This document shows positions 36,635-44,498 of a stretch of 64,000 nt of DNA, piece by piece. The notes under the pieces were generated by a model. It made no database searches. It saw only the letters and a list, made by a program, of their open reading frames with translations, and was not told where the DNA came from. Each line of letters opens with the position of its first letter. The first letter of the stretch is position 1. Location: positions 1-64,000 of the forward strand of contig JAOAPR010000005.1 of NCBI GenBank assembly GCA_025463005.1, read 5' to 3'. The translations under genes were made by a program, and so were the position numbers. This DNA comes from Bryobacterales bacterium. Lineage in GTDB: Bacteria; Acidobacteriota; Terriglobia; Bryobacterales; Bryobacteraceae.

Positions 36635-38065
36635 TCACGGCCGACTGCGTGTGATTCGTCCGATTTCGATACAGTCCTGCCTGCCGTTGGCCAACGCCGG
36701 TACGCCATCGATCCAGTCGGGAAGCGCTGGATCGCCCGCCTCACATGCCGCCTTCACTCGCGTCGATACAGCCTCCCAGAAACCAAGGTTGTGCTGGAGC
36801 GCCACGAAATGAAACAGAAGAATGATCGCGGCTAAGGTGTAGCCGGTGCGCGCCGGAACGCCGTCGAGCGCCAGCGCGAGCAGAATCGCAAACCAGACCG
36901 ACGGCAAATACCAGACCCGTGACCCTGCCAGTGTTGGCGATCCGGCCAGCAACGATAGCACCGGGATTACGCAGATCAGAATCGCCGCCGCCGCGGGCCA
37001 CAGCGGCCGCGCTGGTCGCGATCGCAGCGCCAGCCAAATGAGCGCGCCCATATATGCCACCGCGAGCAAAGCCAAGAGCAGGGAAGGGTCCGCGCTCCAG
37101 TTAAGCGGAAAGTACAGCGCGTTCCAAAGCCGGACTGCGACCGCCTTCAGCGTTGAACCAAAGCCGAGCGTGAAGGCCGCGGGCCGCCCTGTCGCGAGAT
37201 TGGTGTAGCCTCCGATTCCTCCGAACAGGCTCCATCGGTAGGCGAACAGAACCGTCGCGAGGACGAAATACGGAACAGTCCAGCGCAGAGGCTGGCGTTT
37301 CCACAGTGCGTATCCGGCAACAAGCAGGGGGAAAATAAATGCGGCTTCTTTGCTAAACGCCGCTAGCGCGAAGCAGGTGAGTGCGGCACCGTGTAGCGTA
37401 GTCCTCTTGCCGGCCATGGTGAAAAGCAGAAGTCCGGCCAGGAGAAAGAACGTGGCCACAAGGTCGAAACGCCCGGCAATCCAGACCGCGGCCTCGGGGT
37501 GCGCCCCATGGATTGCGAACAGCGCTCCCGCGAATCCGGCCGCCAGGGCCGATGCTCCCAGCCGCCGGGCCATGAACAGCACCAGCACCGAATTCACCGC
37601 GTGAATCGCCAGCGCCGAAGCGTGCCACAACGCCGCATTCATGCCACTCAGCTTGGCAGTCAGGGCTAGCGAGACCAAGCCCACAGGGCGGAAAAAGCCG
37701 TCGCCTCCGCCGTGTGTGATCGAATAACGGAACATCGCTGACGTCCATTCGTTGGCGATCCTCACTTCGGGAAAATCGTCGGAGAGGAAGTAAATCCCAA
37801 GCGCCCTTCGTAACGCGACGATGCTGATGGCGGCAACACCCAATGCCAAGAGCAGCACGCCCGGCTTTCTCCAGGCCGCATCGTGATTTTTCGCCACCCG
37901 TGTCAGCAGCAGGAGTGTCACGGCCAGTCCGAAAAATCCCCCTGGGTTGAGCGGCGTCGTAACCACCAGCAGACCGAACTGGAACGGACCGAAGATCATC
38001 CGTCCGGCGATGATCACAGCCATTACCGCGGCGAGCGCGAGCAGAGCGATACGAATCGATCTCAA
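36635..38065 (-). CDS. polytopic membrane protein (glycosyltransferase-like)
   Basis: A 476-residue protein with about twelve membrane helices. The early motif YFLSDDFPEVRIANEW, with acidic residues after a first pair of helices, and the overall shape are like GT-C glycosyltransferases or O-mannosyltransferase-like proteins. The TTG at 38065 is chosen as start because it follows a symmetric -10 element by six bases; an in-frame ATG at 38158 lies inside the divergent gene. It precedes the GT2 gene. Confidence 0.7.
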   Translation of the reverse strand: MRSIRIALLALAAVMAVIIAGRMIFGPFQFGLLVVTTPLNPGGFFGLAVTLLLLTRVAKNHDAAWRKPGVLLLALGVAAISIVALRRALGIYFLSDDFPEVRIANEWTSAMFRYSITHGGGDGFFRPVGLVSLALTAKLSGMNAALWHASALAIHAVNSVLVLFMARRLGASALAAGFAGALFAIHGAHPEAAVWIAGRFDLVATFFLLAGLLLFTMAGKRTTLHGAALTCFALAAFSKEAAFIFPLLVAGYALWKRQPLRWTVPYFVLATVLFAYRWSLFGGIGGYTNLATGRPAAFTLGFGSTLKAVAVRLWNALYFPLNWSADPSLLLALLAVAYMGALIWLALRSRPARPLWPAAAAILICVIPVLSLLAGSPTLAGSRVWYLPSVWFAILLALALDGVPARTGYTLAAIILLFHFVALQHNLGFWEAVSTRVKAACEAGDPALPDWIDGVPALANGRQDCIEIGRITRSRP

Positions 38066-38070
38066 GGTCC

Positions 38071-38077
38071 TATAATA
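38071..38077. promoter_or_regulatory. symmetric -10 element (TATAATA) between divergent genes
   Basis: Rightward TATAAT ends seven bases before ATG 38084; leftward TATTATA ends six bases before TTG 38065. No ribosome-binding site fits on either side, so both mRNAs would be nearly leaderless. Confidence 0.55.
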
Positions 38078-38083
38078 GTGCGA

Positions 38084-38395
38084 ATGATCAGAGTCAACGT
38101 GCTTTATCCTGACAACGCAAGCGCCACTTTTGACATGGATTACTACATGGGCAAACACATTCCCATGGTGCGGCAGAAGCTGGGCGCGGCGTTAAAAGGC
38201 CTGACTATAGACCGAGGGTTAAGCGGCGCGCAACCTGGAACGCAGGCCCCTTATCGAGTGATTTTGGCGTTGGAGTTCGATTCGGTCGAAGCTTTTGAGC
38301 ACGCGTTCGGGCCAGTAGCGGGCGAGATCCAGGGCGACATTCCCCGCTACACCAACATCGCACCGACGATTCAGATCAGTGAAGTAAAGATGTAG
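38084..38395 (+). CDS. EthD family protein
   Basis: A 103-residue ferredoxin-like (dimeric alpha/beta barrel) protein. MIRVNVLYPDNASATFDMDYYMGKHIPMVRQKLG is the EthD start, and the FEHAFGPVAGEIQGDIPRYTNIAPTIQISEV end is characteristic. Relatives take part in ether or polyketide-type degradation, but most are of unknown role. It is divergent from the membrane protein gene and just upstream of the arsenic operon. Confidence 0.85.
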   Translation: MIRVNVLYPDNASATFDMDYYMGKHIPMVRQKLGAALKGLTIDRGLSGAQPGTQAPYRVILALEFDSVEAFEHAFGPVAGEIQGDIPRYTNIAPTIQISEVKM

Positions 38396-38401
38396 GAAGC
38401 C

Positions 38402-38429
38402 TTGACGTATTCGATACTTCCATTATCAT
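38402..38429 (+). promoter_or_regulatory. promoter of the arsenic operon
   Basis: TTGACG (38402-38407) and TATCAT (38424-38429) are 16 bases apart; the ATG at 38441 is 11 bases beyond the -10. The -10 lies in the centre of the operator palindrome. Confidence 0.65.
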
Positions 38430-38441
38430 GGAAGTATCGAA
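38410..38441. promoter_or_regulatory. ArsR operator: perfect 14-bp inverted repeat
   Basis: TTCGATACTTCCAT and ATGGAAGTATCGAA are exact reverse complements around four bases. The palindrome covers the -10 and reaches the first base of the arsR start codon, a position where a bound dimer would block transcription. Confidence 0.85.
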
Positions 38442-38791
38442 TGGCCTCCGCGAAAACAAGCACTAAAGACATCGCCCGCTTCGCCGACATGTTCACGGCT
38501 TTGGGCGCCGAGCCCCGGCTGCGGATCATGCGGCTGCTGCTCTCGGCCCACCCTGACGGCCTGGTGGTGGGCGAGATCCAGGCGGAGATGGATACCTCCG
38601 CGTCGACGCTCTCGCATCATCTGGACAAGCTGAAAAATGAGGATCTGGTCAACGTCAGCCGCGAAGGTACGTTCCTGCGCTGTAGGGCGAACACGGACGC
38701 ATTGCAGGAGTTGCTGTCCTTCCTGTATGCCGAGTGCTGCACTCGCAACCAAGCCATCGAACCGGAGCGGATCATCCAGATCTGTAAATAA
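38441..38791 (+). CDS. arsR: ArsR family metalloregulator
   Basis: A 116-residue winged-helix repressor. The recognition region is MDTSASTLSHHLDKLKNEDLVNVSREG (about 50-76). The metalloid site seems to be C-terminal: CC in YAECCTRNQ and a final Cys (IIQICK), rather than the classical ELCVCDL motif in the DNA-binding helix, which is absent. ATG 38441 is picked because the operator ends there. It is probably autorepressed and senses As(III). It starts the arsR-arsM-aqp-arsC operon. Confidence 0.92.
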   Translation: MASAKTSTKDIARFADMFTALGAEPRLRIMRLLLSAHPDGLVVGEIQAEMDTSASTLSHHLDKLKNEDLVNVSREGTFLRCRANTDALQELLSFLYAECCTRNQAIEPERIIQICK

Positions 38792-38793
38792 AT

Positions 38794-39615
38794 ATGGAAA
38801 ACATCAAGGATGTCGTGCGCGAGAAGTACGCAGAAGCGGCTCTGCGGGTACAGACCGGCGGAAGTTCCTGCTGCGGCGCCGGACCAGCTACAGAGTGTTC
38901 CGATCCCATCACCAGCAATCTTTACGAGCGCGGGCAGACTGCCGAGCTTCCTGAGGCCGCGGTGCTGGCTTCGCTCGGCTGCGGGAATCCCACGGCGCTG
39001 GCGGAGCTTCATCCGGGCGAAACCGTTTTGGACCTGGGGTCCGGCGGAGGCATCGACGTCCTGCTATCGGGACGCCGGGTCGGGCCGACCGGCAAAGCCT
39101 ATGGCGTGGACATGACGGACGAGATGCTGGCTCTGGCGAACGAGAACAAGCTCCAAGCCGGCGTGGAGAACGTCGAATTTCTGAAAGGCGAGATCGAGAA
39201 TATCCCGCTGCCTGACAATTCCATCGACGTAATCATTTCCAACTGCGTCATCAATCTTTCCGCGAACAAGGACCGGGTGCTGCGGGAGGCGTTTCGCGTT
39301 CTCAAACCAGGTGGCCGTCTGGCTGTCTCCGACGTCGTTACCAGGGGCGAAATACCGCCCGACGTGCGCCACAGCGTGCTGCTGTGGGTGGGCTGCGTGG
39401 CCGGAGCTTTGGAGGAAAACGAGTACCGGAACAAGCTCGGGGCAGCAGGATTCGTAAAGGTGGAAGTGGAACCGACCCGTATCTACCGCGTGGACGACGC
39501 CCGCGAGTTTCTGGCAGCCGGCGGCGTTGACGTGGATGCGATCGCTCCCGTAGTCGATGGAAAAATCATGAGCGCATTTGTGAGGGCAGTGAAGCCGGCC
39601 GGGAAAGGCGTCTGA
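38794..39615 (+). CDS. arsM: arsenite methyltransferase
   Basis: A 273-residue SAM-dependent enzyme that methylates As(III) to volatile or less toxic products. SAM motif I is VLDLGSGGGIDVLL. The catalytic cysteines are Cys63 (LGCGNP), Cys151 (SNCVINL) and Cys201 (WVGCVAGA), and an N-terminal SSCCGAG adds a further Cys pair that can bind arsenic. Two bases separate it from arsR, and its stop overlaps the next start (TGATG). Confidence 0.95.
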   Translation: MENIKDVVREKYAEAALRVQTGGSSCCGAGPATECSDPITSNLYERGQTAELPEAAVLASLGCGNPTALAELHPGETVLDLGSGGGIDVLLSGRRVGPTGKAYGVDMTDEMLALANENKLQAGVENVEFLKGEIENIPLPDNSIDVIISNCVINLSANKDRVLREAFRVLKPGGRLAVSDVVTRGEIPPDVRHSVLLWVGCVAGALEENEYRNKLGAAGFVKVEVEPTRIYRVDDAREFLAAGGVDVDAIAPVVDGKIMSAFVRAVKPAGKGV

Positions 39616-40292
39616 TGCGGGCGCGGGCCATGGTCGCGGAAGCAACCGGTACAGCGTTCCTGGTTGCAGCCGTGGTCGGCTCCGGAATTATGGGCGAGCG
39701 GCTGGCCGGTGGCAACATTGCAATCGCTTTGCTGGCGAACACGATCGCGACGGGAGCCGCCCTGGTGGCTCTCATCCTGACATTCGGTCCGATCTCCGGA
39801 GCGCACTTCAATCCTGCCGTTACTTTGGTGGAAGCGTGGCGCGGCGCGATCGCATGGCGGTACGTTCCCGGGTATATCGCTGCGCAGTTCGGCGGAGCAG
39901 TGGCGGGCGTCGCCTGCGCGCACCTGATGTTCGGAGAGGCGCTGTTCACGGCGTCGCGGCACATTCGTTCGGGCGGCGGGCAACTATTCAGCGAGTTCGT
40001 CGCGACCTTCGGTCTTCTCGCTGTGATTCGAAGCTGCGTCTGGTTCCGATCGTCCGACGCTCCCTATGCCGTGGGCGCCTACATCACGGGCGCGTATTGG
40101 TTCACTGCCTCGACGTCGTTTGCGAATCCCGCGGTCACGCTGGCACGCGCCCTGACACCCACGTTTTCCGGCATCCGACCCGCCGATGTTCCAGGCTTCA
40201 TAGCCGCTCAATTGTGTGGCGCGATCGCCGCCGCGGCGCTGTTCGCATGGCTGATCCCCGCCGGCGCGGTTCGGTCAGAACTGATCAAATGA
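39615..40292 (+). CDS. MIP/aquaporin-family channel of the ars operon (AqpS-like)
   Basis: A 225-residue aquaglyceroporin-like channel with six membrane spans and the two NPA boxes at 66-68 (HFNPAVT) and 171-173 (FANPAVT). The arginine that normally follows the second NPA is replaced by Val174, as in the arsenic channel AqpS of Sinorhizobium, which widens the pore for arsenite or methylarsenicals. The gene is flanked by arsM and arsC with overlaps, so it probably lets As(III) formed by ArsC leave down its gradient; no arsB or acr3 pump is present here. Confidence 0.92.
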   Translation: MRARAMVAEATGTAFLVAAVVGSGIMGERLAGGNIAIALLANTIATGAALVALILTFGPISGAHFNPAVTLVEAWRGAIAWRYVPGYIAAQFGGAVAGVACAHLMFGEALFTASRHIRSGGGQLFSEFVATFGLLAVIRSCVWFRSSDAPYAVGAYITGAYWFTASTSFANPAVTLARALTPTFSGIRPADVPGFIAAQLCGAIAAAALFAWLIPAGAVRSELIK

Positions 40293-40714
40293 ACGAACGT
40301 CAGCGCATTCTGTTCCTCTGCACCGGCAACTCCGCGAGAAGCCAAATAGCCGAAGGGCTGCTGCGGCACGAGGCGGGAGAACACTTTGACGTATTCTCCG
40401 CCGGCACGCGGCCCAGCCTGGTCCGTCCCGAGGCAATCGCGGTGATGAACGAGATCGGCATCGATATTTCCGGGCAGCGCTCGAAGTCCGTCGACGAGTT
40501 CCGCGGACAGGCTCTGGATGTAGTCGTCACCGTGTGCGATCACGCCAATGAGTCATGCCCGGTCTTTCCCGGTAACACTCTCCGGCTGCACTGGCCCTTT
40601 GAGGATCCGGCATCGGTCGAAGGCACAGAGGAGCAGCGGAAAGACGCGTTTCGCAAGACTCGCGACCGCATTCACGGCCGGATCATGGTGTTCTTGGGCG
40701 AAGGCAGAGCTTAA
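40289..40714 (+). CDS. arsC: arsenate reductase, low-MW phosphatase type
   Basis: A 141-residue thioredoxin-coupled arsenate reductase. The phosphatase-like loop CTGNSARS carries Cys11 and Arg17, and the redox cascade cysteines are Cys83 and Cys90 (VTVCDHANESCPVF). It reduces As(V) to As(III). It starts inside the stop of the channel gene (ATGA). A truncated near-copy lies 1 kb downstream. Confidence 0.95.
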   Translation: MNERQRILFLCTGNSARSQIAEGLLRHEAGEHFDVFSAGTRPSLVRPEAIAVMNEIGIDISGQRSKSVDEFRGQALDVVVTVCDHANESCPVFPGNTLRLHWPFEDPASVEGTEEQRKDAFRKTRDRIHGRIMVFLGEGRA

Positions 40715-40743
40715 GGGAATGGTGGAGGCGGCGTCCCGCTGGC

Positions 40744-40769
40744 GGGAGAGAGAGAGTTCACTCTCTCCC
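40744..40769. terminator. hairpin after the arsenic operon
   Basis: GGGAGAGAG and CTCTCTCCC form a nine-base-pair stem with an eight-base loop, 30 bases after arsC. There is no T-run; it may end both arsC and the convergent gene. Confidence 0.5.
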
Positions 40770-40804
40770 AGGTGTGGGCTCCGTCCAAAATCGCTAACGC
40801 AGGG

Positions 40805-41509
40805 TCACTGTGTAATGTAGTAGCCGGAGAGATCCATACGACATCCATGCGGTGCGAAGTTATCATTGATCCCCACCGAGTGACCCGCGGCGACAAGAAT
40901 GTGCGTTTGCTGGGCGAGTAACGAGAAGACTCCGGCCTCAAGGGTTCCCACGCGAAAGCTAAACGTGGCGATCGGAGCGCCGCCCGAAACGTCTTGAAGA
41001 CCGAGATTAAAGCTCCCGATACCGGTACAGAAGCCGCTCAGTTCAGTCACCGCCAGCGCTCGCACCGATTGGCCGCCGATCGTGGTGGGCACCGCAAACT
41101 GAGGTACCGATGAAGTGAGAGATCCCGAGAACGGAAAGCTTCCCGGCGCGTTCGTCAGGACGGCCTGCAGGGACGGCAGAGTACCAATGTTAACGGTTCC
41201 GCTTACGGTTTGCGTCGCCGGAAAATTGGTCACACCTACGTTTTGCGTGGCCGGGAAATTGGTCACACCTACGTTTTGCGTGGCCGGAAAATTGGTAACA
41301 CTCACTGGCAGCGTGGTGCTGCCCAGGTTGCTAACAGTCACTGTGCCGTTTACACCTATCGGCTGATTGACTATGCTTACGGGCGCCGAGCCCTGTACGG
41401 CGCCGGCGGGCGTGTTGGGCTGTGCGCCGATGGGATGACTAATGAGCGCGGCCACGACTACGGCAAGGATTAGCGTCGCGACGGCTGGCAGAAGTTTGCG
41501 AAATTTCAT
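40805..41509 (-). CDS. exported protein with tandem 11-residue repeats
   Basis: A 234-residue protein with a signal peptide (cleaved near GAQP). Residues about 70-105 hold three near-identical copies of VTNFPATQNVG, encoded by a 33-base tandem repeat, within a Thr/Val-rich stretch of beta character. The C-terminal half is a separate domain with two cysteines (GFCTG and HGCRM). I do not recognise the family; it may be a surface or adhesive protein. Confidence 0.7.
   Translation of the reverse strand: MKFRKLLPAVATLILAVVVAALISHPIGAQPNTPAGAVQGSAPVSIVNQPIGVNGTVTVSNLGSTTLPVSVTNFPATQNVGVTNFPATQNVGVTNFPATQTVSGTVNIGTLPSLQAVLTNAPGSFPFSGSLTSSVPQFAVPTTIGGQSVRALAVTELSGFCTGIGSFNLGLQDVSGGAPIATFSFRVGTLEAGVFSLLAQQTHILVAAGHSVGINDNFAPHGCRMDLSGYYITQ
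41208..41306. repeat. 33-base tandem repeat, three copies, inside a gene
   Basis: Three copies containing TTGCGT, GGCCGG and AATTGGT in the same order follow one another with a 33-base period and a few mismatches. The period is a multiple of three, so it encodes 11-residue protein repeats; it is not a CRISPR array because there are no spacers. Confidence 0.85.
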
Positions 41510-41702
41510 GATGAGAGAACGTAAGTATAAGTTTCACCGCATGGAATGTCAAGGCACAATCAGAGCCGGGCTGGTACTAGTCTGCAGGGGCGCTGGCGTG
41601 GTTCTAGGACCTCGCGTACCCCAGACAACTGGCCGGCCGCAAGCCTCACTACGTCATAGATACCTGCCCGACGCTCCAGCGCCGGCTGGATCACTGCGAC
41701 CC

Positions 41703-41906
41703 GCACTGGATGTGGTAGTCACGGTTTGCGATCACGCCAAGGAATCGTGCCCGCTCTTTTCCGGCAATACTCTCCGGCTGCACTGGCCCTTTGAAGACCC
41801 GGCTTTGATCGAAGGCACGGAGGAGCAGCGGAAGTACGCGTTTCGCAAAACTCGCGACCGCATTCGCGGCCGGATCATGGTCTTCTTGGGCGAAGGTAGG
41901 GCTTGA
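41703..41906 (+). pseudogene. truncated second copy of arsC
   Basis: The frame matches ArsC residues 75-141 with 60 of 67 identical, including both redox cysteines (VTVCDHAKESCPLF), but the N-terminal two thirds with the catalytic CX5R loop are missing. The upstream 190 bases back to 41510 show no recognisable arsC sequence. A start would have to come from unrelated upstream sequence, so this is probably a non-functional duplicate left by recombination. Confidence 0.85.
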
Positions 41907-41921
41907 TGCTTCGGTGAAGCC

Positions 41922-41947
41922 GCCCAGGGCGGCTACCTAATTAAGCA
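41922..41947. repeat. left copy of a direct repeat shared with the tmRNA gene
   Basis: GCCCAGGGCGGCTAC followed by CTAATTAAGCA repeats a sequence inside the tmRNA gene at 46876-46905 in the same orientation, with one mismatch and a four-base length difference in the TAAT run. The left copy also forms a small hairpin (GCCGCC-CAG-GGCGGC). Confidence 0.6.
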
Positions 41948-41973
41948 CTCAGGGAAGTGAAGGGGGTAGCATG

Positions 41974-42729
41974 TCACCGGCACTGATGTTTCCGGAACGA
42001 CCGCAGCGAGCGTCCGTACTGCGTCCAGTCCACCGCCGGCGCCGTCCCCATGGCCCGCAGCCGCTCCAGTAGACGCAGGATAAAGAAGATCAGGGACTCC
42101 TCCGGCAGGCTCACGCGCACCGAGCGGCCGTACTCGAACGCTCCGTGTTCTAAGCAGCACCCCAAGTCGAGTTGCCCGTGCTTCTTGTTCTCCGTCACGG
42201 CCGGAGTAATGTTGGCCGCGAAGGTTGCCTCGCTCCACACCGAGCTTGCGGCCAGCAAGCCGCCGAGAATTGGATTCGGGCGGACGGCCGAACACCGCTT
42301 ACCTGCGCTGATCACCGTCGCCGACGTCCGGTGGAGCGCTCGTACCGATGCGACCTTCGCCGCGGCGTCCCGCACCAGCGGACGCGACATGCTGGGCTTG
42401 ACCTCGAAGACCGCGTAGACGCTCTCCGCGGGAATGTGGACCGCGCTTTCCTGAGGGAACAAGAGCGGTGAATAGAAATGGTCGTAGATCGCAATGTCGA
42501 TCTGCCGGGAGCGGTTGCCCCGCGAGTCGATCACGAAGGCCGAGGACGCCCGGTAGCGCTTGGGAAGATATCGCTCAAATAACGCGATCCAGTGCCGCTC
42601 GGTGGCCGCTCCCGCCGTCGGTCCATGTTCGATCAGCCCACCCATCGCCAGCTGAGCGAGCATCTCCTGCTGGGCGCGGTGAAACAGCTCGCCCAGATCC
42701 AGGCGGCCGGAATCGGGAGGTCGGGACAT
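41974..42729 (-). CDS. DUF6602-like putative nuclease-fold protein
   Basis: A 251-residue protein. SRQIDIAIYD (Asp78) and VYAVFEVKPS (Glu109-x-Lys111), with Glu44 earlier, give the E...D...ExK pattern of PD-(D/E)xK nucleases; this arrangement resembles DUF6602 proteins. The C-terminal part is helical. It lies in the accessory segment next to a decayed arsC, so a mobile or defence role is possible, but no partner such as a methylase or helicase is nearby. Confidence 0.65.
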   Translation of the reverse strand: MSRPPDSGRLDLGELFHRAQQEMLAQLAMGGLIEHGPTAGAATERHWIALFERYLPKRYRASSAFVIDSRGNRSRQIDIAIYDHFYSPLLFPQESAVHIPAESVYAVFEVKPSMSRPLVRDAAAKVASVRALHRTSATVISAGKRCSAVRPNPILGGLLAASSVWSEATFAANITPAVTENKKHGQLDLGCCLEHGAFEYGRSVRVSLPEESLIFFILRLLERLRAMGTAPAVDWTQYGRSLRSFRKHQCR

Positions 42730-42870
42730 ATTGCAGCCCGAGAGTAGCGCGCTGCAGGATTTGACAGCGCCGCACGCGAAGCGTAATTTGCTGAAGGGAA
42801 ACGCCGGTGGCTAGGCCGCCAGTTCCGTGACGCCGTGCGCCGCAGCCGCGGAACAACGCGTTTTCGACGG

Positions 42871-42879
42871 TGCGATACT
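42871..42879 (+). promoter_or_regulatory. extended -10 (TGC-GATACT) before the 278-residue gene
   Basis: GATACT preceded by TGn ends six bases before the ATG at 42886. Confidence 0.45.
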
Positions 42880-42885
42880 CCGGAG

Positions 42886-43722
42886 ATGGAAGTAGGGCTC
42901 TTTCCCAACCCGTACAGGCCCGGAATTGGCCTGCGACCGCGCCGCGAAGGGCAGCGCCCCCTTCTGCCACAGCACGCCCGCCACTGTCCGGTGCTCGAAG
43001 CCGGAAGCAGCGCAGGCTTCCTTGTCCATCCTCCGCTCGCTGAAAAAGAGACCTTTCAAGTCGCGTATGAGGGGGAGGGCCGTTATCAGTTGGTCTACTC
43101 GGTGAACACCAAAGGAACCAACTGGGATCCGATCTTTACCGTGACGTATCTGCTGCCGATGGGCGGGATCGGCGCCACCAAACGCGAAATCAAGATGCAC
43201 ATCCAGGACACGCCGGAAACCCGTGAGATCGCCCACGTGATGCCTGGCATGTTCATCTCTCAGGACGACATGGGGACACCGGCCGGTGCCGTGACTCTGC
43301 GGGGAGCGTGGAACTTCCAGACTCCGCCCGGCTGGGACACGGTCTACACTCCGGTCTTCAACATGATCGAGCGGCCCTTCGCGCCGATGCTGGTGATCCG
43401 CGTCGAGACCGATTGGCACGTTCACGACTCCGAGTTCCGCTACGTCCTCCAGCCGGGCGAAACGATTTCTGCGTCCCACAGCATGCCGATCGGGCAGGTG
43501 ATCTTTGTGCCACGAGAAGAGATCACTTTCCGCGACGGCACGGAAGAGGAGATCGGCGCGCGACATCAAACCGCTCAGGCGTTCTACAACGAAAAAGCGA
43601 AAGTGAAGGTGAAGGCGCCCTACGGATTGGAATACAGCCCGCACTATCAGAACACCAGCCGTCAGAAGAAGGTGACTGCCAAACCGCGTGGCGAGGACGC
43701 AGCGGGCGATCCCACAGCTTAA
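42886..43722 (+). CDS. protein of unknown function, accessory segment
   Basis: A 278-residue soluble protein with no signal peptide. It has a beta-rich body (AGFLVHPPLAEKETFQVAYEGEGRYQLVYSV, TLRGAWNFQTPPGWDTVYTPVFN) and a C-terminal basic helix tail. ATG 42886 is taken because it follows an extended -10; an in-frame ATG is at 42835. The opposite strand has a long frame over the same bases, but the protein here has the more natural composition. It has no family I can name. Confidence 0.65.
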   Translation: MEVGLFPNPYRPGIGLRPRREGQRPLLPQHARHCPVLEAGSSAGFLVHPPLAEKETFQVAYEGEGRYQLVYSVNTKGTNWDPIFTVTYLLPMGGIGATKREIKMHIQDTPETREIAHVMPGMFISQDDMGTPAGAVTLRGAWNFQTPPGWDTVYTPVFNMIERPFAPMLVIRVETDWHVHDSEFRYVLQPGETISASHSMPIGQVIFVPREEITFRDGTEEEIGARHQTAQAFYNEKAKVKVKAPYGLEYSPHYQNTSRQKKVTAKPRGEDAAGDPTA

Positions 43723-44060
43723 GCAGAACGCTGTCGGGAGGTCGGGAATGGTCTAGCGGATCGATCACCGTTTGCGCTTGCTTGGGGGACCGATGTAGTG
43801 GAATCGACGAGGTAAACGTTCTCGCCCTTGCCGTGCTTCGCGACCTTCAGTAGATCGACCAGGCCCAAGAATCCCGACTCTCTCGCCAACTCTGGAGTAA
43901 TTTCAAAAAGGCCCATCGGTTCGATGGAATCTATCTCGATCTCACCTTCCTCCATGCGATAGCGGGAGCCCACTTTTACGCGCGGACTCTGCCAGATTCG
44001 GACGCTGCAAGTGATTTCTCCACGACGTACTCCCTCGCGAAGACGCTTGGTGAATACCAT
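43719..44060 (-). CDS. ASCH/PUA-like domain protein
   Basis: A 113-residue protein whose first 85 residues (MVFTKRLREGVRRGEITCSVRIWQSPRVKVGSRYRM and on to the KGENVYLVD end) look like an ASCH domain, a PUA-like RNA-binding fold sometimes with ribonuclease activity. A low-complexity tail of about 28 residues follows. TAGACT lies six bases before the ATG. It overlaps the end of the convergent unknown gene by four bases. Confidence 0.72.
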   Translation of the reverse strand: MVFTKRLREGVRRGEITCSVRIWQSPRVKVGSRYRMEEGEIEIDSIEPMGLFEITPELARESGFLGLVDLLKVAKHGKGENVYLVDSTTSVPQASANGDRSARPFPTSRQRSA

Positions 44061-44066
44061 AAGGAG

Positions 44067-44072
44067 AGTCTA
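44067..44072 (-). promoter_or_regulatory. -10 element (TAGACT) of the ASCH gene
   Basis: Read leftward, TAGACT ends six bases before the ATG at 44060. Confidence 0.4.
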
Positions 44073-44132
44073 CAATCCGTGGCAGATGTGACGCGGGGGA
44101 ATCGGGGACAGACGGGACTAAATTCCTGACCC

Positions 44133-44264
44133 TCATGCATGCGCAGTAGAAACCGGCGTTGCTCCAGCGAGCCTGGCTTCGCGTTTTTCCAGTGCCGCGA
44201 TAGCCTCGGCGCTTTCCAAGACTGCGGCAGCACTTCGCGCTGATTCACGGCTGTCGGGTGTCAT
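44133..44264 (-). CDS. possible 43-residue helical protein
   Basis: In the 440-base stretch between the ASCH gene and the three-gene cassette this is the only frame with natural protein character: MTPDSRESARSAAAVLESAE followed by AIAALEKREARLAGA, an Ala/Glu/Arg helix. The frame is open for 14 codons before the ATG. It could be a small antitoxin-like protein or the tail of a lost gene. The rest of this stretch shows nothing I can support. Confidence 0.3.
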   Translation of the reverse strand: MTPDSRESARSAAAVLESAEAIAALEKREARLAGATPVSTAHA

Positions 44265-44498
44265 CTTAGAGTATTCCGCCAGCAGTCGGTTCCGTGCGCG
44301 TTTTGCCTAAACCTTCATCCTCACTTTCCATTGCTGTAATCAATGTCGAAGACAGAGCGCCAGCCTTCGTTCAGAGGCTGATAAGGACCCGGAGCGCAGA
44401 AGGCAACTCCCGCAACCAGCATCCGGCGGCCAGAGTTCAAGTAACCGAACTCTTAAACGACGGAACGTATTGGGACGTTAATCTCGGCTCGCTAGTGA

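Noticed and set aside
40208-40543. Minus-strand frame opposite arsC
   Set aside because: Shadow of the arsC and channel genes.
41208-41306. Possible CRISPR array
   Set aside because: Units are contiguous, have no spacers and keep the reading frame of a secreted protein.
42811-43644. Minus-strand frame of 277 codons
   Set aside because: Competes with the plus-strand 278-residue gene; its product is rich in His and Arg with no fold signals, while the plus product has a promoter at the right place and natural composition.
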